Shown here piece by piece: positions 42,918 to 51,747 of a DNA stretch of 64,000 nt; the stretch's first letter is position 1; every line of letters starts with the position of its first letter. Location of the stretch: assembly GCA_003160635.1 (NCBI GenBank), contig PMLV01000206.1, positions 1 to 64,000 on the forward strand, in the 5' to 3' direction. The notes below the pieces were generated by a model. The model was given only the letters and a program-made list of their open reading frames with translations, was not told where the DNA came from and searched no databases. Made by a program: the position numbers and the translations under genes. Source of the DNA: Acidimicrobiaceae bacterium. GTDB taxonomy: Bacteria; Actinomycetota; Acidimicrobiia; Acidimicrobiales; RAAP-2.

Positions 42918-44108
42918 GTGACGCCAGGCGCACTGGAAGGTGTGCGGGTCCTCGAATTCTCCGAGGCCATTGCCGCGCCGCTGTCGGGGATGCTGCTCGG
43001 TGATATGGGTGCCGATGTCATAAAGGTCGAACCGCCTGCAGGTGAGTCGGGTCGCCACGTCGTCCAATCCGCGGCCGATAGCCGGGGGTTCCTGGCGCTC
43101 AACCGCAACAAGCGTGCCATCGCCATCGATCTCAAATCCCCTGTGGGCCAAGCCGTCATCCACCGCCTCGTCTCGACCGTCGATGTGGTCATCATCAACT
43201 ACCGGCCGGAGACAGCCAGCGCCCTCAAGATTGACTACGCCACGTTGGCCGCGATCAACAGCCGGCTCATCTATGCCGATATCACGGCGGTCGGCCGACG
43301 AGGTCCGGACTCGCACCGTGCCGGCTACGACGTGATCGTGCAGGCGATATCGGGCCTCATGGCCGCAGGCGAGCGCTCCGAGGGGGGCATCCCGCTCCCC
43401 ATCAATCCCCCCGTCTCAGACCTCTCCTCCGGCATTGTCCTCGCCTGGGCCGTGTGCGCCGCCCTGTTCGCCCGTGAGCGGACGGGCGTCGGCCAGAAAG
43501 TGGGGACCAGCCTCCTCGCGTCAGCCCTCCTGCTCCAGGGCGCCCAGTTCTTGCGGGCCACGGGCCCCCCTCCGGACCCCGACTGGAGCGCTCTGAGCTA
43601 TCCGTACTATCGCAGCTATCGCACGTCTGACGGCATGGTGTCGATTGCCGCCGTGACCCCGGTCATGCGCCGCCGCCTCGAGAGCGCCACGGGAGTGGTG
43701 CATCCACTGCACGGCCAACGCCAGATACGCCGCGACAGCCCGGAGGCGGCCGCCATGACGAGCCAGTTCCTCGTCGAATTGACGGAAGCCATGAGCCGCC
43801 GGACCACGGGCGAGTGGCTCAAGGTCTTCGACGAAGCGGGCGTTCCCGCCGGCCGGTACCGGGTGGTCGGCGAACTCGTCGACGATCCCCAGGTGCGCGC
43901 CAATGATCTGGCGGTCGAAGTGGACCACCCGCTGCTCGGGGCCGTCACCATGGTCGGACCTGTCGTCGACATGTCGGGCACACCGACTGCGGCCCGGCTG
44001 GCCTCGCCGACGATCGGCCAGCACAATGCCGACGTCCTCACCGAGATCGGGTACTCAGAGGCTGATGTGGCCCAGCTGGTCCAGGCCGGCGTTCTCTCCG
44101 GCAGCTGA
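42918..44108 (+). CDS. Class III CoA-transferase (CaiB/BaiF), unpaired, Asp-bearing
   Basis: A 396-residue CaiB/BaiF protein starting at GTG 42918 behind GAGAGGAGC. The opening LEGVRVLEFSEAIAAPLSGMLLGDMGADVIKVEPP and DVVIINYRPETASALK are typical. Asp168 in PPVSDLSSG is at the catalytic spacing. Unlike the six other CoA-transferases in the window it has no tandem partner. It follows amidohydrolase C2, whose product may be the acceptor acid, and converges on the SMP-30 gene 25 bp away. Confidence 0.87.
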   Translation: MTPGALEGVRVLEFSEAIAAPLSGMLLGDMGADVIKVEPPAGESGRHVVQSAADSRGFLALNRNKRAIAIDLKSPVGQAVIHRLVSTVDVVIINYRPETASALKIDYATLAAINSRLIYADITAVGRRGPDSHRAGYDVIVQAISGLMAAGERSEGGIPLPINPPVSDLSSGIVLAWAVCAALFARERTGVGQKVGTSLLASALLLQGAQFLRATGPPPDPDWSALSYPYYRSYRTSDGMVSIAAVTPVMRRRLESATGVVHPLHGQRQIRRDSPEAAAMTSQFLVELTEAMSRRTTGEWLKVFDEAGVPAGRYRVVGELVDDPQVRANDLAVEVDHPLLGAVTMVGPVVDMSGTPTAARLASPTIGQHNADVLTEIGYSEADVAQLVQAGVLSGS

Positions 44109-44110
44109 CG

Positions 44111-44130
44111 ACCGACCACGACCGACCACG
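44111..44130. repeat. Two direct copies of a 10-mer between convergent genes
   Basis: ACCGACCACG occurs at 44111-44120 and 44121-44130, in the 25-bp gap between the convergent CoA-transferase and SMP-30 genes. It does not fold into a terminator hairpin. Confidence 0.85.
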
Positions 44131-44133
44131 CTG

Positions 44134-45045
44134 TCATTGCTGAAACGAGAGCCGAAGTCCTGGTCGAGGCCAGCGACACGAGATCAGGCGCCCGGACAGC
44201 GACAAGGTGACATACGCCGTCATGAGGTCGGGACCGCCAAAACAGAGGTTGGTGACCGCCCCTTCGACGATGTGTGCCGGCAGGGTGTATTTCTCCACCG
44301 GCCCTCCGTCGCAGGGGACGACGGTGATCCCGCTGTCGACCAGCGTGCCCACGCAGACTGCGCCGCTGCTGTCGACGGCCAGAGAATCCAACTCCTGGAC
44401 ACCGGGAAGGCCGACGAGAATGGCGTCCCGATCGACCGAACCGGTGCCGGCCAGCGCACGGATGCTGCAGCCCGGTGAAGGGACCAGCACGCCCGGCGAC
44501 TCGATCCTCCGGCGGGCCACCTGCCGGGTATGGGTCTGAGCCCAGTAGAGCACCGACTGATCCGGTGACAGGCCGATGCCATTGGGGTTCGGCACATCCG
44601 TCACGTGGCGGCTGATGTGACGTCCGTCCAGTGACGCATAGAGGATCGCATCGCCGAGAAAATCGGTGAACCAGAAGTTCCCGGTGTCGTCAAAGACGAG
44701 ATCATTCGGACCGACGAGCGGGATCCCATCTGCCTCGGTGTAGAGCACCCGCACGGTCCCGGTATCGGGTTCGACCCTCTGGATGCACGGCCCGGGCTGG
44801 CCGGGCTGGCCGGGAGTTGCCCGCCCGCCGTTGTTGTAGATGTACATGGCTCCGTCGGGCCCTCGCGCCGCCCCGTTGGGTCCACCTCCGACCTCCGCCA
44901 CGACCGACACGTTTCCATCTGCGTCGCATCGCGACACGCGCCCTGCGTAAATCTCGACGAAGACGACCGAGCCGTCAGCCATGGCGACCGGCCCCTCGGG
45001 AAATGCGAGCCCTTCAGCCAGGACGTGGACATCTTGCAGTTCCAT
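44134..45045 (-). CDS. SMP-30/gluconolactonase-family (LRE-like) beta-propeller lactonase
   Basis: A 303-residue six-bladed beta-propeller protein of the SMP-30/gluconolaconase/LRE group, which hydrolyses lactones with one divalent metal. The metal ligands are visible: Glu in LAFPEGPVA (about residue 17), Asn in GPNGAA, Asn/Asp in GPNDLVFD and in NPNGIGLSPDQSVLYW. The start codon ATG 45045 has GGAG in front. It is last in the TetR-headed unit, 112 bp behind CoA-transferase pair C. A lactone intermediate (for example from a Baeyer-Villiger or 4-hydroxy-acid step) would fit the pathway, by inference. Confidence 0.85.
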   Translation of the reverse strand: MELQDVHVLAEGLAFPEGPVAMADGSVVFVEIYAGRVSRCDADGNVSVVAEVGGGPNGAARGPDGAMYIYNNGGRATPGQPGQPGPCIQRVEPDTGTVRVLYTEADGIPLVGPNDLVFDDTGNFWFTDFLGDAILYASLDGRHISRHVTDVPNPNGIGLSPDQSVLYWAQTHTRQVARRRIESPGVLVPSPGCSIRALAGTGSVDRDAILVGLPGVQELDSLAVDSSGAVCVGTLVDSGITVVPCDGGPVEKYTLPAHIVEGAVTNLCFGGPDLMTAYVTLSLSGRLISCRWPRPGLRLSFQQ

Positions 45046-45157
45046 GATCTACTCCGTTCTCCTCGTGATTCCCGCGCCTACGCTGACTCGTCCCGCGGGG
45101 GCCCTACTCCGGCGGAGAGGCCTCCGCGGACTCCGCGGACTCCGCGTCGAGCACCCG

Positions 45158-46378
45158 TCACACCAACCCGTTGTGCTCGCCCACATGGGGGGCACGGCGC
45201 CGGACCCGCCACGGGGAGGCCGGCGCATGGAACGGAGCGCCGGGATACGTGAACGATCGGTCGAGATCTTCATGGTGCACCTCGACCGGGAAGCCGCGGG
45301 CGATGAAGTGCTCGTCCTCAATGACGTCTTCGGGCGCGAAGAGTATGCCGACGGGAAGGTCACGGCGTTGCGCGTCGAGGAAGAATTGCCGGGCCGGCAT
45401 GTGCTCGACGAGATACCGCAGTGCGTCACTCCCGGCCTGGTAGATCGCCGCAACCAGGGCGTCGGTCTCGACCTCCGACACGACGACACCGCCGCGCTGG
45501 ACCCCCATCTCGAGAAGGAAGAAGTCGTCGATCTGGTCGGCCAGGCCCAACTCGACGATCCAATCGACCAGCGCGCGGAACTCTCCGCCATAGCGGGGCA
45601 AGGCCAAGATCACCTGCCCACCGTCGGAAGCCGTGAGGAGGCGTTGCGGAGTCTGCCGCACGGCGGCGTGACGGAAGGTCTGGCGTTGCACAGTGGCCCG
45701 GGCGACCAGCCATTCGTAGGTCCCGGCTTCGGTCGTGACGTTGGTGGCGGCATGCATGCTCGTGTCGACGTGCTGCCCGATGCCGAGCGTCCGGCTGGCG
45801 TACAGCGCGGCGAGGGTGCCTTCGACCGCCCAGAGGCATGCAGTGTGGTACCCCTGGTTCCCACCGGGGCGTACCGGCGGCAACCGGTGGTCGTCGTAGC
45901 CGCAACTCCATGCCGCCCCGGCGCCGGCCAGGATCGTGAGATCGGTGGCTGGTTCCAATGACCGGGAACCGGTGCGCCCGAATGGCGTGATCGAGGTCCA
46001 GACCAAGGTGGGATGGCCGGGGGAGAGGTCCTCGTAGTCGAGCCCGAGGGCGCCGAGCCGGCCGGGCATCTCACCCTCGAGGACGGCGTCGCTCGAAGCG
46101 ACGAGCTCCCGGAAGCGCCCGCGGTCGGCTTCCTCGTCGAGGTCGAGCGTGACACCCAGCTTGCCCGTGTTGTAGTGCCACCACCACAGGCTGCGCTCCG
46201 GACCGGGGACGTCGTCGAGGAAGGGTTCGAAGTGACGCGTGGCGTGCCCGCCATACGGCTCGACGAGGACCACCTCCGCTCCCAGGTCGGCCAGCATCTT
46301 TCCGGCGAACGCACCTTGCTCACTCGCCAGCTCGACGACGCGCACACCGGCCAGCGCCCCGTCCGCCCCCCCGTTCAT
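45158..46378 (-). CDS. Class III CoA-transferase family protein, Asp-less member of pair C
   Basis: A 406-residue CaiB/BaiF protein. The ATG at 46378 forms an ATGA overlap with its partner. The opening LAGVRVVELASEQGAFAGKMLADLGAEVVLVEP is typical. Where the catalytic Asp should be (17 residues before the position after A-A-L-Y), it has Tyr177 in GNQGYHTA; Asp162 and Asp163 lie in a different segment. It carries RSLWWWHYNTGKLG, the counterpart of SLLFAYYHHNKRG in the Asp-less protein of pair A. It is probably the non-catalytic half of a heteromer. Confidence 0.85.
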   Translation of the reverse strand: MNGGADGALAGVRVVELASEQGAFAGKMLADLGAEVVLVEPYGGHATRHFEPFLDDVPGPERSLWWWHYNTGKLGVTLDLDEEADRGRFRELVASSDAVLEGEMPGRLGALGLDYEDLSPGHPTLVWTSITPFGRTGSRSLEPATDLTILAGAGAAWSCGYDDHRLPPVRPGGNQGYHTACLWAVEGTLAALYASRTLGIGQHVDTSMHAATNVTTEAGTYEWLVARATVQRQTFRHAAVRQTPQRLLTASDGGQVILALPRYGGEFRALVDWIVELGLADQIDDFFLLEMGVQRGGVVVSEVETDALVAAIYQAGSDALRYLVEHMPARQFFLDAQRRDLPVGILFAPEDVIEDEHFIARGFPVEVHHEDLDRSFTYPGAPFHAPASPWRVRRRAPHVGEHNGLV

Positions 46379-47682
46379 ATGACGCCATCCGCACCGAACG
46401 CGGCGAGCTCGTCGCTGCTGTGGCCCAGCAGCTGGCCGAACACGAGGTCGTTGTGCTCGCCGAGGCACGGCGCACCACGCGCCATGACCCAGTCGGTCTT
46501 CGAGAAGTGCACCGGAAGGCCGTCGACGCGGACCTGGCCCATCTCCCGGTGTGTCACCGTCGGCCAGAGGCCCCACTCCGAGGTGCCGGGGTCGGCCTCG
46601 ATCCGTTCTTCGGGCCGCTGCACGGCCGTGGCGGGCACCCCGGCCTCCCGCAACGCCGCGGCGAGCTCGAACCGGTCCTGCGAGCTCGTCCAGTCGACCA
46701 GCAATCGATCGAGCTCGTCCTCCGCCCCGAGGCGGCCGGCCGCCGTGTACCAGCGCGGTGCGGCGGCCCAGTCCTCCGCCGTGGCCACGGCGAGGGAGGC
46801 CCAGTCGTGGTCGTCACGACAGGCGATGGCGATCCAGTTGTCCTCGCCGCGTGACGGGTAGATGCCGTGCGGCACCATCAGTGGGAACCGGCTCCGGTTG
46901 CTGTCGGGGGAACCCGGTCGCCGCAAGGGCCGGCCGTTCACCGTGTAGTCGAGGAGTGCCGGTCCGTTGAGCAGGGCGCCGGCATCGGTGCACGACATGT
47001 CGATCCACTGTCCCTCGCCCGTGCGGTCGCGGTGCAGCAGCCCGGCGAGGATGGCGATGGCCATGAAGTTCCCGCCGTGATGGTCCATGTACGAGTAGCC
47101 GATGCCGGCCGGCACCTGACCCGCCAGGCCGGTCGAGAAGGCGAGCCCACAGCACGCTTGGGCGAGTGGTCCCCATGTCTTGAAGGCACGATACGGGCCG
47201 GCGTGGCCGAATCCGGAGTTGGACACGTAGACGATGTCGGGCTTTATCTCCCGCAACTCCCCGTACGCGAACCCGAGGCGGGCCAGGACGCCGGTGGCGA
47301 AGTTCTCGGTGACGACATCGGAGACCGCAACGAGCTCGCGCAAGAGCTCCTTGCCCGCCTCCGTGCGAAGGTTCAGCGTGACGCCGAGCTTCTCCACATT
47401 GTGGTTGTTGAACGCGCCGCCGAATTCCCGACCTCGGCGCTCGTCGACAAAGGGCGGAACGCCGCGCAGGACGTCCCAGTAGCCCTGCGTCACGGGATCC
47501 TCCACGCGGATGACCTCGGCTCCCATCGCGGCCAGGAAGCGAGTCGCTCCGGCCCCGGCCAACTGGCCGGAGAAGTCGCAGATGCGGATGCCACCCAGGG
47601 CGCGTGGCGGGTTCGTCACCGGGTCAGTATGAGTGCGGAAATCCACGGCGACGGGGAGCGCCGCCGGCCGCCCTCCATTCAC
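46375..47682 (-). CDS. Class III CoA-transferase (CaiB/BaiF), Asp-bearing member of pair C
   Basis: A 435-residue CaiB/BaiF protein starting at GTG 47682, which overlaps the stop of the amidohydrolase gene as GTGA. A second GTG at 47619 (before TNPPRALGGIRICDFSG) would remove a non-homologous 21-residue extension and is possible. Asp200 in GYSYMDHHGG is 17 residues before the His of LLHRDRTG, the catalytic spacing. DVVTENFATGVLARLG and SGFGHAGPYR are the usual family landmarks. Its partner 45158 lacks the Asp. Confidence 0.86.
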   Translation of the reverse strand: MNGGRPAALPVAVDFRTHTDPVTNPPRALGGIRICDFSGQLAGAGATRFLAAMGAEVIRVEDPVTQGYWDVLRGVPPFVDERRGREFGGAFNNHNVEKLGVTLNLRTEAGKELLRELVAVSDVVTENFATGVLARLGFAYGELREIKPDIVYVSNSGFGHAGPYRAFKTWGPLAQACCGLAFSTGLAGQVPAGIGYSYMDHHGGNFMAIAILAGLLHRDRTGEGQWIDMSCTDAGALLNGPALLDYTVNGRPLRRPGSPDSNRSRFPLMVPHGIYPSRGEDNWIAIACRDDHDWASLAVATAEDWAAAPRWYTAAGRLGAEDELDRLLVDWTSSQDRFELAAALREAGVPATAVQRPEERIEADPGTSEWGLWPTVTHREMGQVRVDGLPVHFSKTDWVMARGAPCLGEHNDLVFGQLLGHSSDELAAFGADGVI

Positions 47683-48551
47683 GGCTCAGGGCCTTCGTCA
47701 CTCTCCTCGCCCCAGAAGACCCTCGCCGCGTTCCTCCCGACGAACCACGGCATTGCGTCGTCATTGATCCCGCAATCGGGTAGCTCGCGCCGCCGTTCGA
47801 AGGAGAGGAGCGGGTAATCAGAGGCATACAGGATCTTCTTGCGCCCGCGTCCGGTGTTGGCAAAGGCGACCAGCTCGGGTGGGTACCTGCTCGGTGGATA
47901 CGCCGAGATCATGTGCGAGAGGTTCGGCCAGGTACGTAGGAGCTGGACGAGGAGGCTCGTCCAGGGCGCACCACCGTGCGCGCTCACGATGACCAGCTCC
48001 GGGAAGAACGCACAGACCGTGTCGAGATGCTTGGGGTTCTGTACCACTCCGGGCCGCTGTACGAGTGGCATGCCCACGGTGATGGTCACCGGAAGCCCCA
48101 GCTCGATGCACTTGGCGTACAAGGGGTAGTACGAGCGGTGACTCGCACGCTTCCCGTCGCGATAGGGAACGATCCGCAGCGCCCGCGCACCGTCATTGCG
48201 CACCATCCTCTCGAGGTGGCGCACGGCGCGGATGCCCTCGTCTGCATTGACCCGGACACTCAGGCCGAAGCGGTCGGGAAACTGCTGCACGGCCTCGAGC
48301 GTCCACCGGTAGCCCGCGACCTGATCACCCATCGCGGACTCCGGCGGCGGCGCCAACAGAGCCCGGGCGATGTGGTTGCGATCCATGTCGGACACCAGAT
48401 CGGTGAGGCCCTGGGGTTGCATCTTGGCCGGCCCGTAGGTCTCGTCGGTGAGGCTCCAATTCAAACCGAGGTGAGGGGGATTGGCGTTCACGTAACAATC
48501 CACGATCCACGGCAGGTCGTCGTCGACCACATCACCCCCCTTTTCGCTCAC
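47679..48551 (-). CDS. Amidohydrolase-2-type metal-dependent hydrolase D
   Basis: A 290-residue TIM-barrel hydrolase, clearly shorter than the 395-421-residue paralogues in this window. It starts at GTG 48551. The N-terminal metal motif reads DCYVNANPP, where His residues would be expected, so the first metal site may be degenerate. A barrel-end segment ILYASDYPLLSFERRRE matches the Asp of the family. The ASDYP/SAHGGAPW pattern resembles 2-pyrone-4,6-dicarboxylate-lactonase-like proteins more than the larger paralogues. It is the second gene of the TetR-headed unit, 45 bp after the regulator, and overlaps pair C. Confidence 0.78.
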   Translation of the reverse strand: MSEKGGDVVDDDLPWIVDCYVNANPPHLGLNWSLTDETYGPAKMQPQGLTDLVSDMDRNHIARALLAPPPESAMGDQVAGYRWTLEAVQQFPDRFGLSVRVNADEGIRAVRHLERMVRNDGARALRIVPYRDGKRASHRSYYPLYAKCIELGLPVTITVGMPLVQRPGVVQNPKHLDTVCAFFPELVIVSAHGGAPWTSLLVQLLRTWPNLSHMISAYPPSRYPPELVAFANTGRGRKKILYASDYPLLSFERRRELPDCGINDDAMPWFVGRNAARVFWGEESDEGPEP

Positions 48552-48596
48552 CTCTGCCCGTCGCTCAATTCCCGGGGCCCGGGTCGGGGAGCCCCG

Positions 48597-49193
48597 TCAC
48601 GGCGCCATCCCTTCCTCCATCTGGGCCCAGACGCGGTGGAGCATGGCCAGGAGCTCCTTGTGCCCTGCCTTGATGCCGACCAGTCGGTCGAGGATGAGTT
48701 TCGACGTGATGGCGTCCAGAAGCGTCACGATTCCCGAGGCGGGAAATTCCTTCCTGTCGATGCCGAGCTCGTCGAGCATCTCGTTGACGTGTTGTTCATG
48801 CAGCTTCCGCGTCATGGTGGCGGCTCTCGCATACTGCTTGCCGATCTTCGGTCGATTGGCGGCAAGCGTCAGGTTCTCCAACCACACCTTCCCCCAGCCA
48901 CGGTCGAAGTCCTCGGTGATCTTGACTTCCATCTCTTCGAACCAACCGTCTATGAACGACTGGTCACGTCCATAGATTTCCTGGGAGCGCTCCTTCACAT
49001 GCATCCCGACGCGCTCCAGTGCGGCCAGGAGGAGTTCCTCGATGGTGCCGAAGTGGTAGTGGACGAGCGCCTGGTTCACCCCGGCGCGGTCCGCAACCTT
49101 GCGGGTCGTAATTCCTGCCACGCCCTTTGTCACCAACAGCTCCTCGGCCGCGTCGAGCAATGCCAGTCGCGTTGCGTCTCCAGCCTCGGACAT
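48597..49193 (-). CDS. TetR-family transcriptional regulator, likely regulator of the cluster
   Basis: A 198-residue TetR repressor. The ATG at 49193 is preferred over a GTG at 49208 because GAGGAG is 7 bases before it. The N-terminal helix-turn-helix is LLVTKGVAGITTRKVADRAG-VNQALVHYHFGTIEELLLAAL (about residues 22-62), the canonical TetR DNA-binding domain; the remaining 130 helical residues form the ligand pocket and dimer face. It is the only dedicated regulator seen in the window. It heads a unit with an amidohydrolase, CoA-transferase pair C and a lactonase, and the operator at 49341 lies between it and the divergent gene at 49427, as expected for self-regulation. An acyl-CoA intermediate is a likely inducer (inference). 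Confidence 0.9.
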   Translation of the reverse strand: MSEAGDATRLALLDAAEELLVTKGVAGITTRKVADRAGVNQALVHYHFGTIEELLLAALERVGMHVKERSQEIYGRDQSFIDGWFEEMEVKITEDFDRGWGKVWLENLTLAANRPKIGKQYARAATMTRKLHEQHVNEMLDELGIDRKEFPASGIVTLLDAITSKLILDRLVGIKAGHKELLAMLHRVWAQMEEGMAP

Positions 49194-49340
49194 CGACAGA
49201 CTCCTCACTCCCGTGGACGTGCGGCTGTGAGCCTATCGCCGGACGCAGGGCACCAAGGTCCTTTGCGAGAGGATGACCGTGGCCCGTCGAGGGGGCCAAT
49301 GGACACCGGCACCTCTCCCATCCCACGCCATTCTGCTATA

Positions 49341-49356
49341 TTGGGCATCTGCCCAG
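49341..49356. promoter_or_regulatory. Palindromic operator, site 8 (between TetR gene and amidohydrolase B2)
   Basis: TTGGGCATCTGCCCAG, arms TGGGCA/TGCCCA. It lies 147 bp from the TetR start and 70 bp from the start at 49427, in a shared divergent region. Its place next to the regulator gene ties the motif to this TetR protein. Confidence 0.78.
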
Positions 49357-49426
49357 CCGGGGTGATTTCTCAGCGGTACGATCTTGGCCAGAAGGGCTGG
49401 AGACCGATCCCATGCAAGGGAGGACC

Positions 49427-50638
49427 ATGACCGACGAGTACGTGTCAGATGCATTTGTGTACATGCGTGAGCGGCGATTGCCCTACCCCGTGTTCGACGC
49501 CGACAACCACATGTACGAGAACCGCGATGCCCTGACGATGTTCCTGCCGCCCGAGTACGACGGGATCATCAAGTACGTCGACATCGGCAATCGCACCAAG
49601 GTCGCCATCAAGGACAAGATAAGCGACTTCATCCCCAACCCCACGTTCGCCCGGGTCGCTCCCCCCGGGGGTCAGGCGGCCGATCCCCAGCATCGGCGCG
49701 CCATCCCTGCCGTCGAGGCCTTCTTCGACCCCGAGCCCCGGCTGGCCCTCATGAAGGACATGGGCATCGACAAGTCGATGATCTGGCCCACGCTCGCCAC
49801 CGGCGTCGAGGAACGACTCTCCGAAGATCCCGACGCCATTCAGGTCGTTCTTCATGCCTTCAACCGTTGGATGCTCGAGCACTGGACCTTCAACTACGCC
49901 GACGCCATGTATCCCACCCCCATGATCAGCCTCTCGGTGCTCGACGGGGCCCTCAAGGAGCTCAGCTTCGTGGTCGAGAACGGGGCCAAGGCGTTCCTCC
50001 TCCACACCGCTCCGGTGCCGACATGGAAGGGCCGCCGCTCGTTCGCCCTCCCCGAGTTCGATCCCTTCTGGGAGGCCGTCCAGAAAGCAGACATTCTCGT
50101 CGGGATGCACCAGACCGACTCCGGCTACCAGCGCTACAGCAACGAATGGGAAGGGCTCGGGAACGACGAGTTCAGGCCGTTCGGCAGCGGGATTCCGGGG
50201 CTGAACGGCTCGCCGGCCTTCCTGACATTGGCCTCGGAGAAGTCCGCCATCATCGACGGGGTGGCTTCGATCATCGGGCATGGCGTGGCCAACCGGTTCC
50301 CGCGTCTGCGTTTCGCTCCGACCGAATTCGGCACCGAGTGGGTGCGCCCGATGATCCATCGTATGCAAGAGGCGTACGAGCGCAGCCCGCAGATGTTCGA
50401 GGAGGATCCGGTGAAGGTCTTCAGGCGCAACATCTTCGTCCACGCGTTCGGCGAGCCAGACCCGGCAGGCCTGGCCGAGTTGATCGGCGTGGACAATGTC
50501 ATGTTCGGCTCCGACTTCCCGCACCAGGAGGGCCTGGCCGACCCGCTGGGTTATTCGGAGCTGGTCGAGCGCACCATGTCCCCGGAGGACACGGCCAAGG
50601 TCATGGGTGGCAACATGGCGCGCATCATGAAGGTCTGA
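49427..50638 (+). CDS. Amidohydrolase-2-type metal-dependent hydrolase B2
   Basis: A 403-residue TIM-barrel hydrolase. The ATG at 49427 has GGGAGGACC directly before it and is preferred to the ATG at 49412. It contains DADNHMYEN (about residue 26), GMHQTDSGYQRYSNEWEG, and MFGSDFPHQEGLADP (about residue 360). It is a close paralogue of the protein at 24451, differing mainly in a loop near residue 85 (PPGGQAADPQHRRAIP against GGYGEDITKGGDGKHRPGD). In place of the MHVGDSG histidine-containing segment it has MHQTDSG. Divergent from the TetR gene. Confidence 0.86.
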   Translation: MTDEYVSDAFVYMRERRLPYPVFDADNHMYENRDALTMFLPPEYDGIIKYVDIGNRTKVAIKDKISDFIPNPTFARVAPPGGQAADPQHRRAIPAVEAFFDPEPRLALMKDMGIDKSMIWPTLATGVEERLSEDPDAIQVVLHAFNRWMLEHWTFNYADAMYPTPMISLSVLDGALKELSFVVENGAKAFLLHTAPVPTWKGRRSFALPEFDPFWEAVQKADILVGMHQTDSGYQRYSNEWEGLGNDEFRPFGSGIPGLNGSPAFLTLASEKSAIIDGVASIIGHGVANRFPRLRFAPTEFGTEWVRPMIHRMQEAYERSPQMFEEDPVKVFRRNIFVHAFGEPDPAGLAELIGVDNVMFGSDFPHQEGLADPLGYSELVERTMSPEDTAKVMGGNMARIMKV

Positions 50639-50645
50639 CGCGGCG

Positions 50646-51695
50646 TCAGGACACGGGAACCGAGCGGCCGCCCACCCACTGCCGCAGGAGGATGAAGCCA
50701 CCCTTCAACGCGGCGCGGTCCCAGTGGCCGAAGCCCAGCGTGGTCCCCGGCTCGCCGAGGGTGGCCGGCAGGCACTTGATGCGCTCGAATGCCTCCTTGA
50801 CGGCGGCCCGGGTGAGGATCTCCGCGCCCGCCAGCGCCTCGACCAACAGGCGGCCCATGTCGTCGCCGGCCGCGACGGTCATCGGGAAGACGGTGGCACC
50901 GTCGGGACGGGCAGCCAGAAGCTCCTGCAGTCGTGTGTTCTTCTCGGACCAGGCGTCGACGTACGTCCAGCCCTCCCAGTTCTTCACCCATTCGGGGAAG
51001 GCGTAGCCGAACATCAGTGCCGAATTGGTGAAGACGGGAGGGTGCCAGTCGGCCTCCGCCATGGCGCGGCCGAGGGTGCCTGCAGAGAGCCCGAGACCGA
51101 GATACACCAAGGCGTCGATCTCCCCATGGCGCACGTCGCGCACCGTCTGCGACAGGTCGCTCGAGACCGGTGAGATCAGTGTCTTGGACGTGATCTGCAG
51201 CCCCACCCGCTCGGTTGCGTTCTCGAAGAAGGACCCATAACGGTTCCCGATGGGGGAGCGGTCCTGTACCAGTGCCACGCGCCTGTGGCCCAGGGACGCC
51301 AGATGCCCGGCAATGAGGTGTGGCTCTTCCTCCAGTGAGCCGATCTGATAGTGGAACATCCACTCGCTCCGGGTGCGGTCGCTGCCGGTCCAGTTGCAGC
51401 AAGGGATGCGAAATTCATCGGCCAGCTCGGTCGCGACCAAGCCGTTGTCGGTCACGGTCGGTCCCATGATCACGAGGGCGTCCTGCGCCACCAGGCGATG
51501 GAAGCCGGCGGTGACGCTCGCGGCCGTGCCTTCGGGGAGCCCGTCGGTGATGTCCACCACGAATTGGACGGGACGATCGATTCTTCCCGAGGCCACCGCC
51601 GCGTCGACGACATCGCGCATCACGCCGACCAGTGCACTCTGATCGCCCGGGCGGTCGCCGAGGACTCCGACGACGATTGGCTTTGCTGCACTCAT
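50646..51695 (-). CDS. Signal-less type I periplasmic-binding-fold protein (possible cytosolic ligand sensor)
   Basis: A 349-residue protein of the leucine-binding/AmiC-like fold. It begins IVVGVLGDRPGDQSALVGVMRD, with no basic-hydrophobic signal peptide and no lipobox; the ATG follows AGAGGGGTGGGGA closely, and codons further upstream (SEQEGWG) are not hydrophobic either. A cytosolic location is therefore likely. A known precedent is AmiC of Pseudomonas, a cytosolic amide-binding member of this fold that controls an amidase operon. Recognisable parts are LVIMGPTVTDNGLVATELAD (first lobe) and HRRVALVQDRSPIGNRYGSFF (second lobe). It is the last gene of the SDR-Gfo/Idh unit, 52 bp after the oxidoreductase. 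Confidence 0.8.
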   Translation of the reverse strand: MSAAKPIVVGVLGDRPGDQSALVGVMRDVVDAAVASGRIDRPVQFVVDITDGLPEGTAASVTAGFHRLVAQDALVIMGPTVTDNGLVATELADEFRIPCCNWTGSDRTRSEWMFHYQIGSLEEEPHLIAGHLASLGHRRVALVQDRSPIGNRYGSFFENATERVGLQITSKTLISPVSSDLSQTVRDVRHGEIDALVYLGLGLSAGTLGRAMAEADWHPPVFTNSALMFGYAFPEWVKNWEGWTYVDAWSEKNTRLQELLAARPDGATVFPMTVAAGDDMGRLLVEALAGAEILTRAAVKEAFERIKCLPATLGEPGTTLGFGHWDRAALKGGFILLRQWVGGRSVPVS

Positions 51696-51747
51696 TCCCC
51701 ACCCCTCTTGTTCGCTGATTGCTCGTGTGGTGACTGCTGGTTACTGC

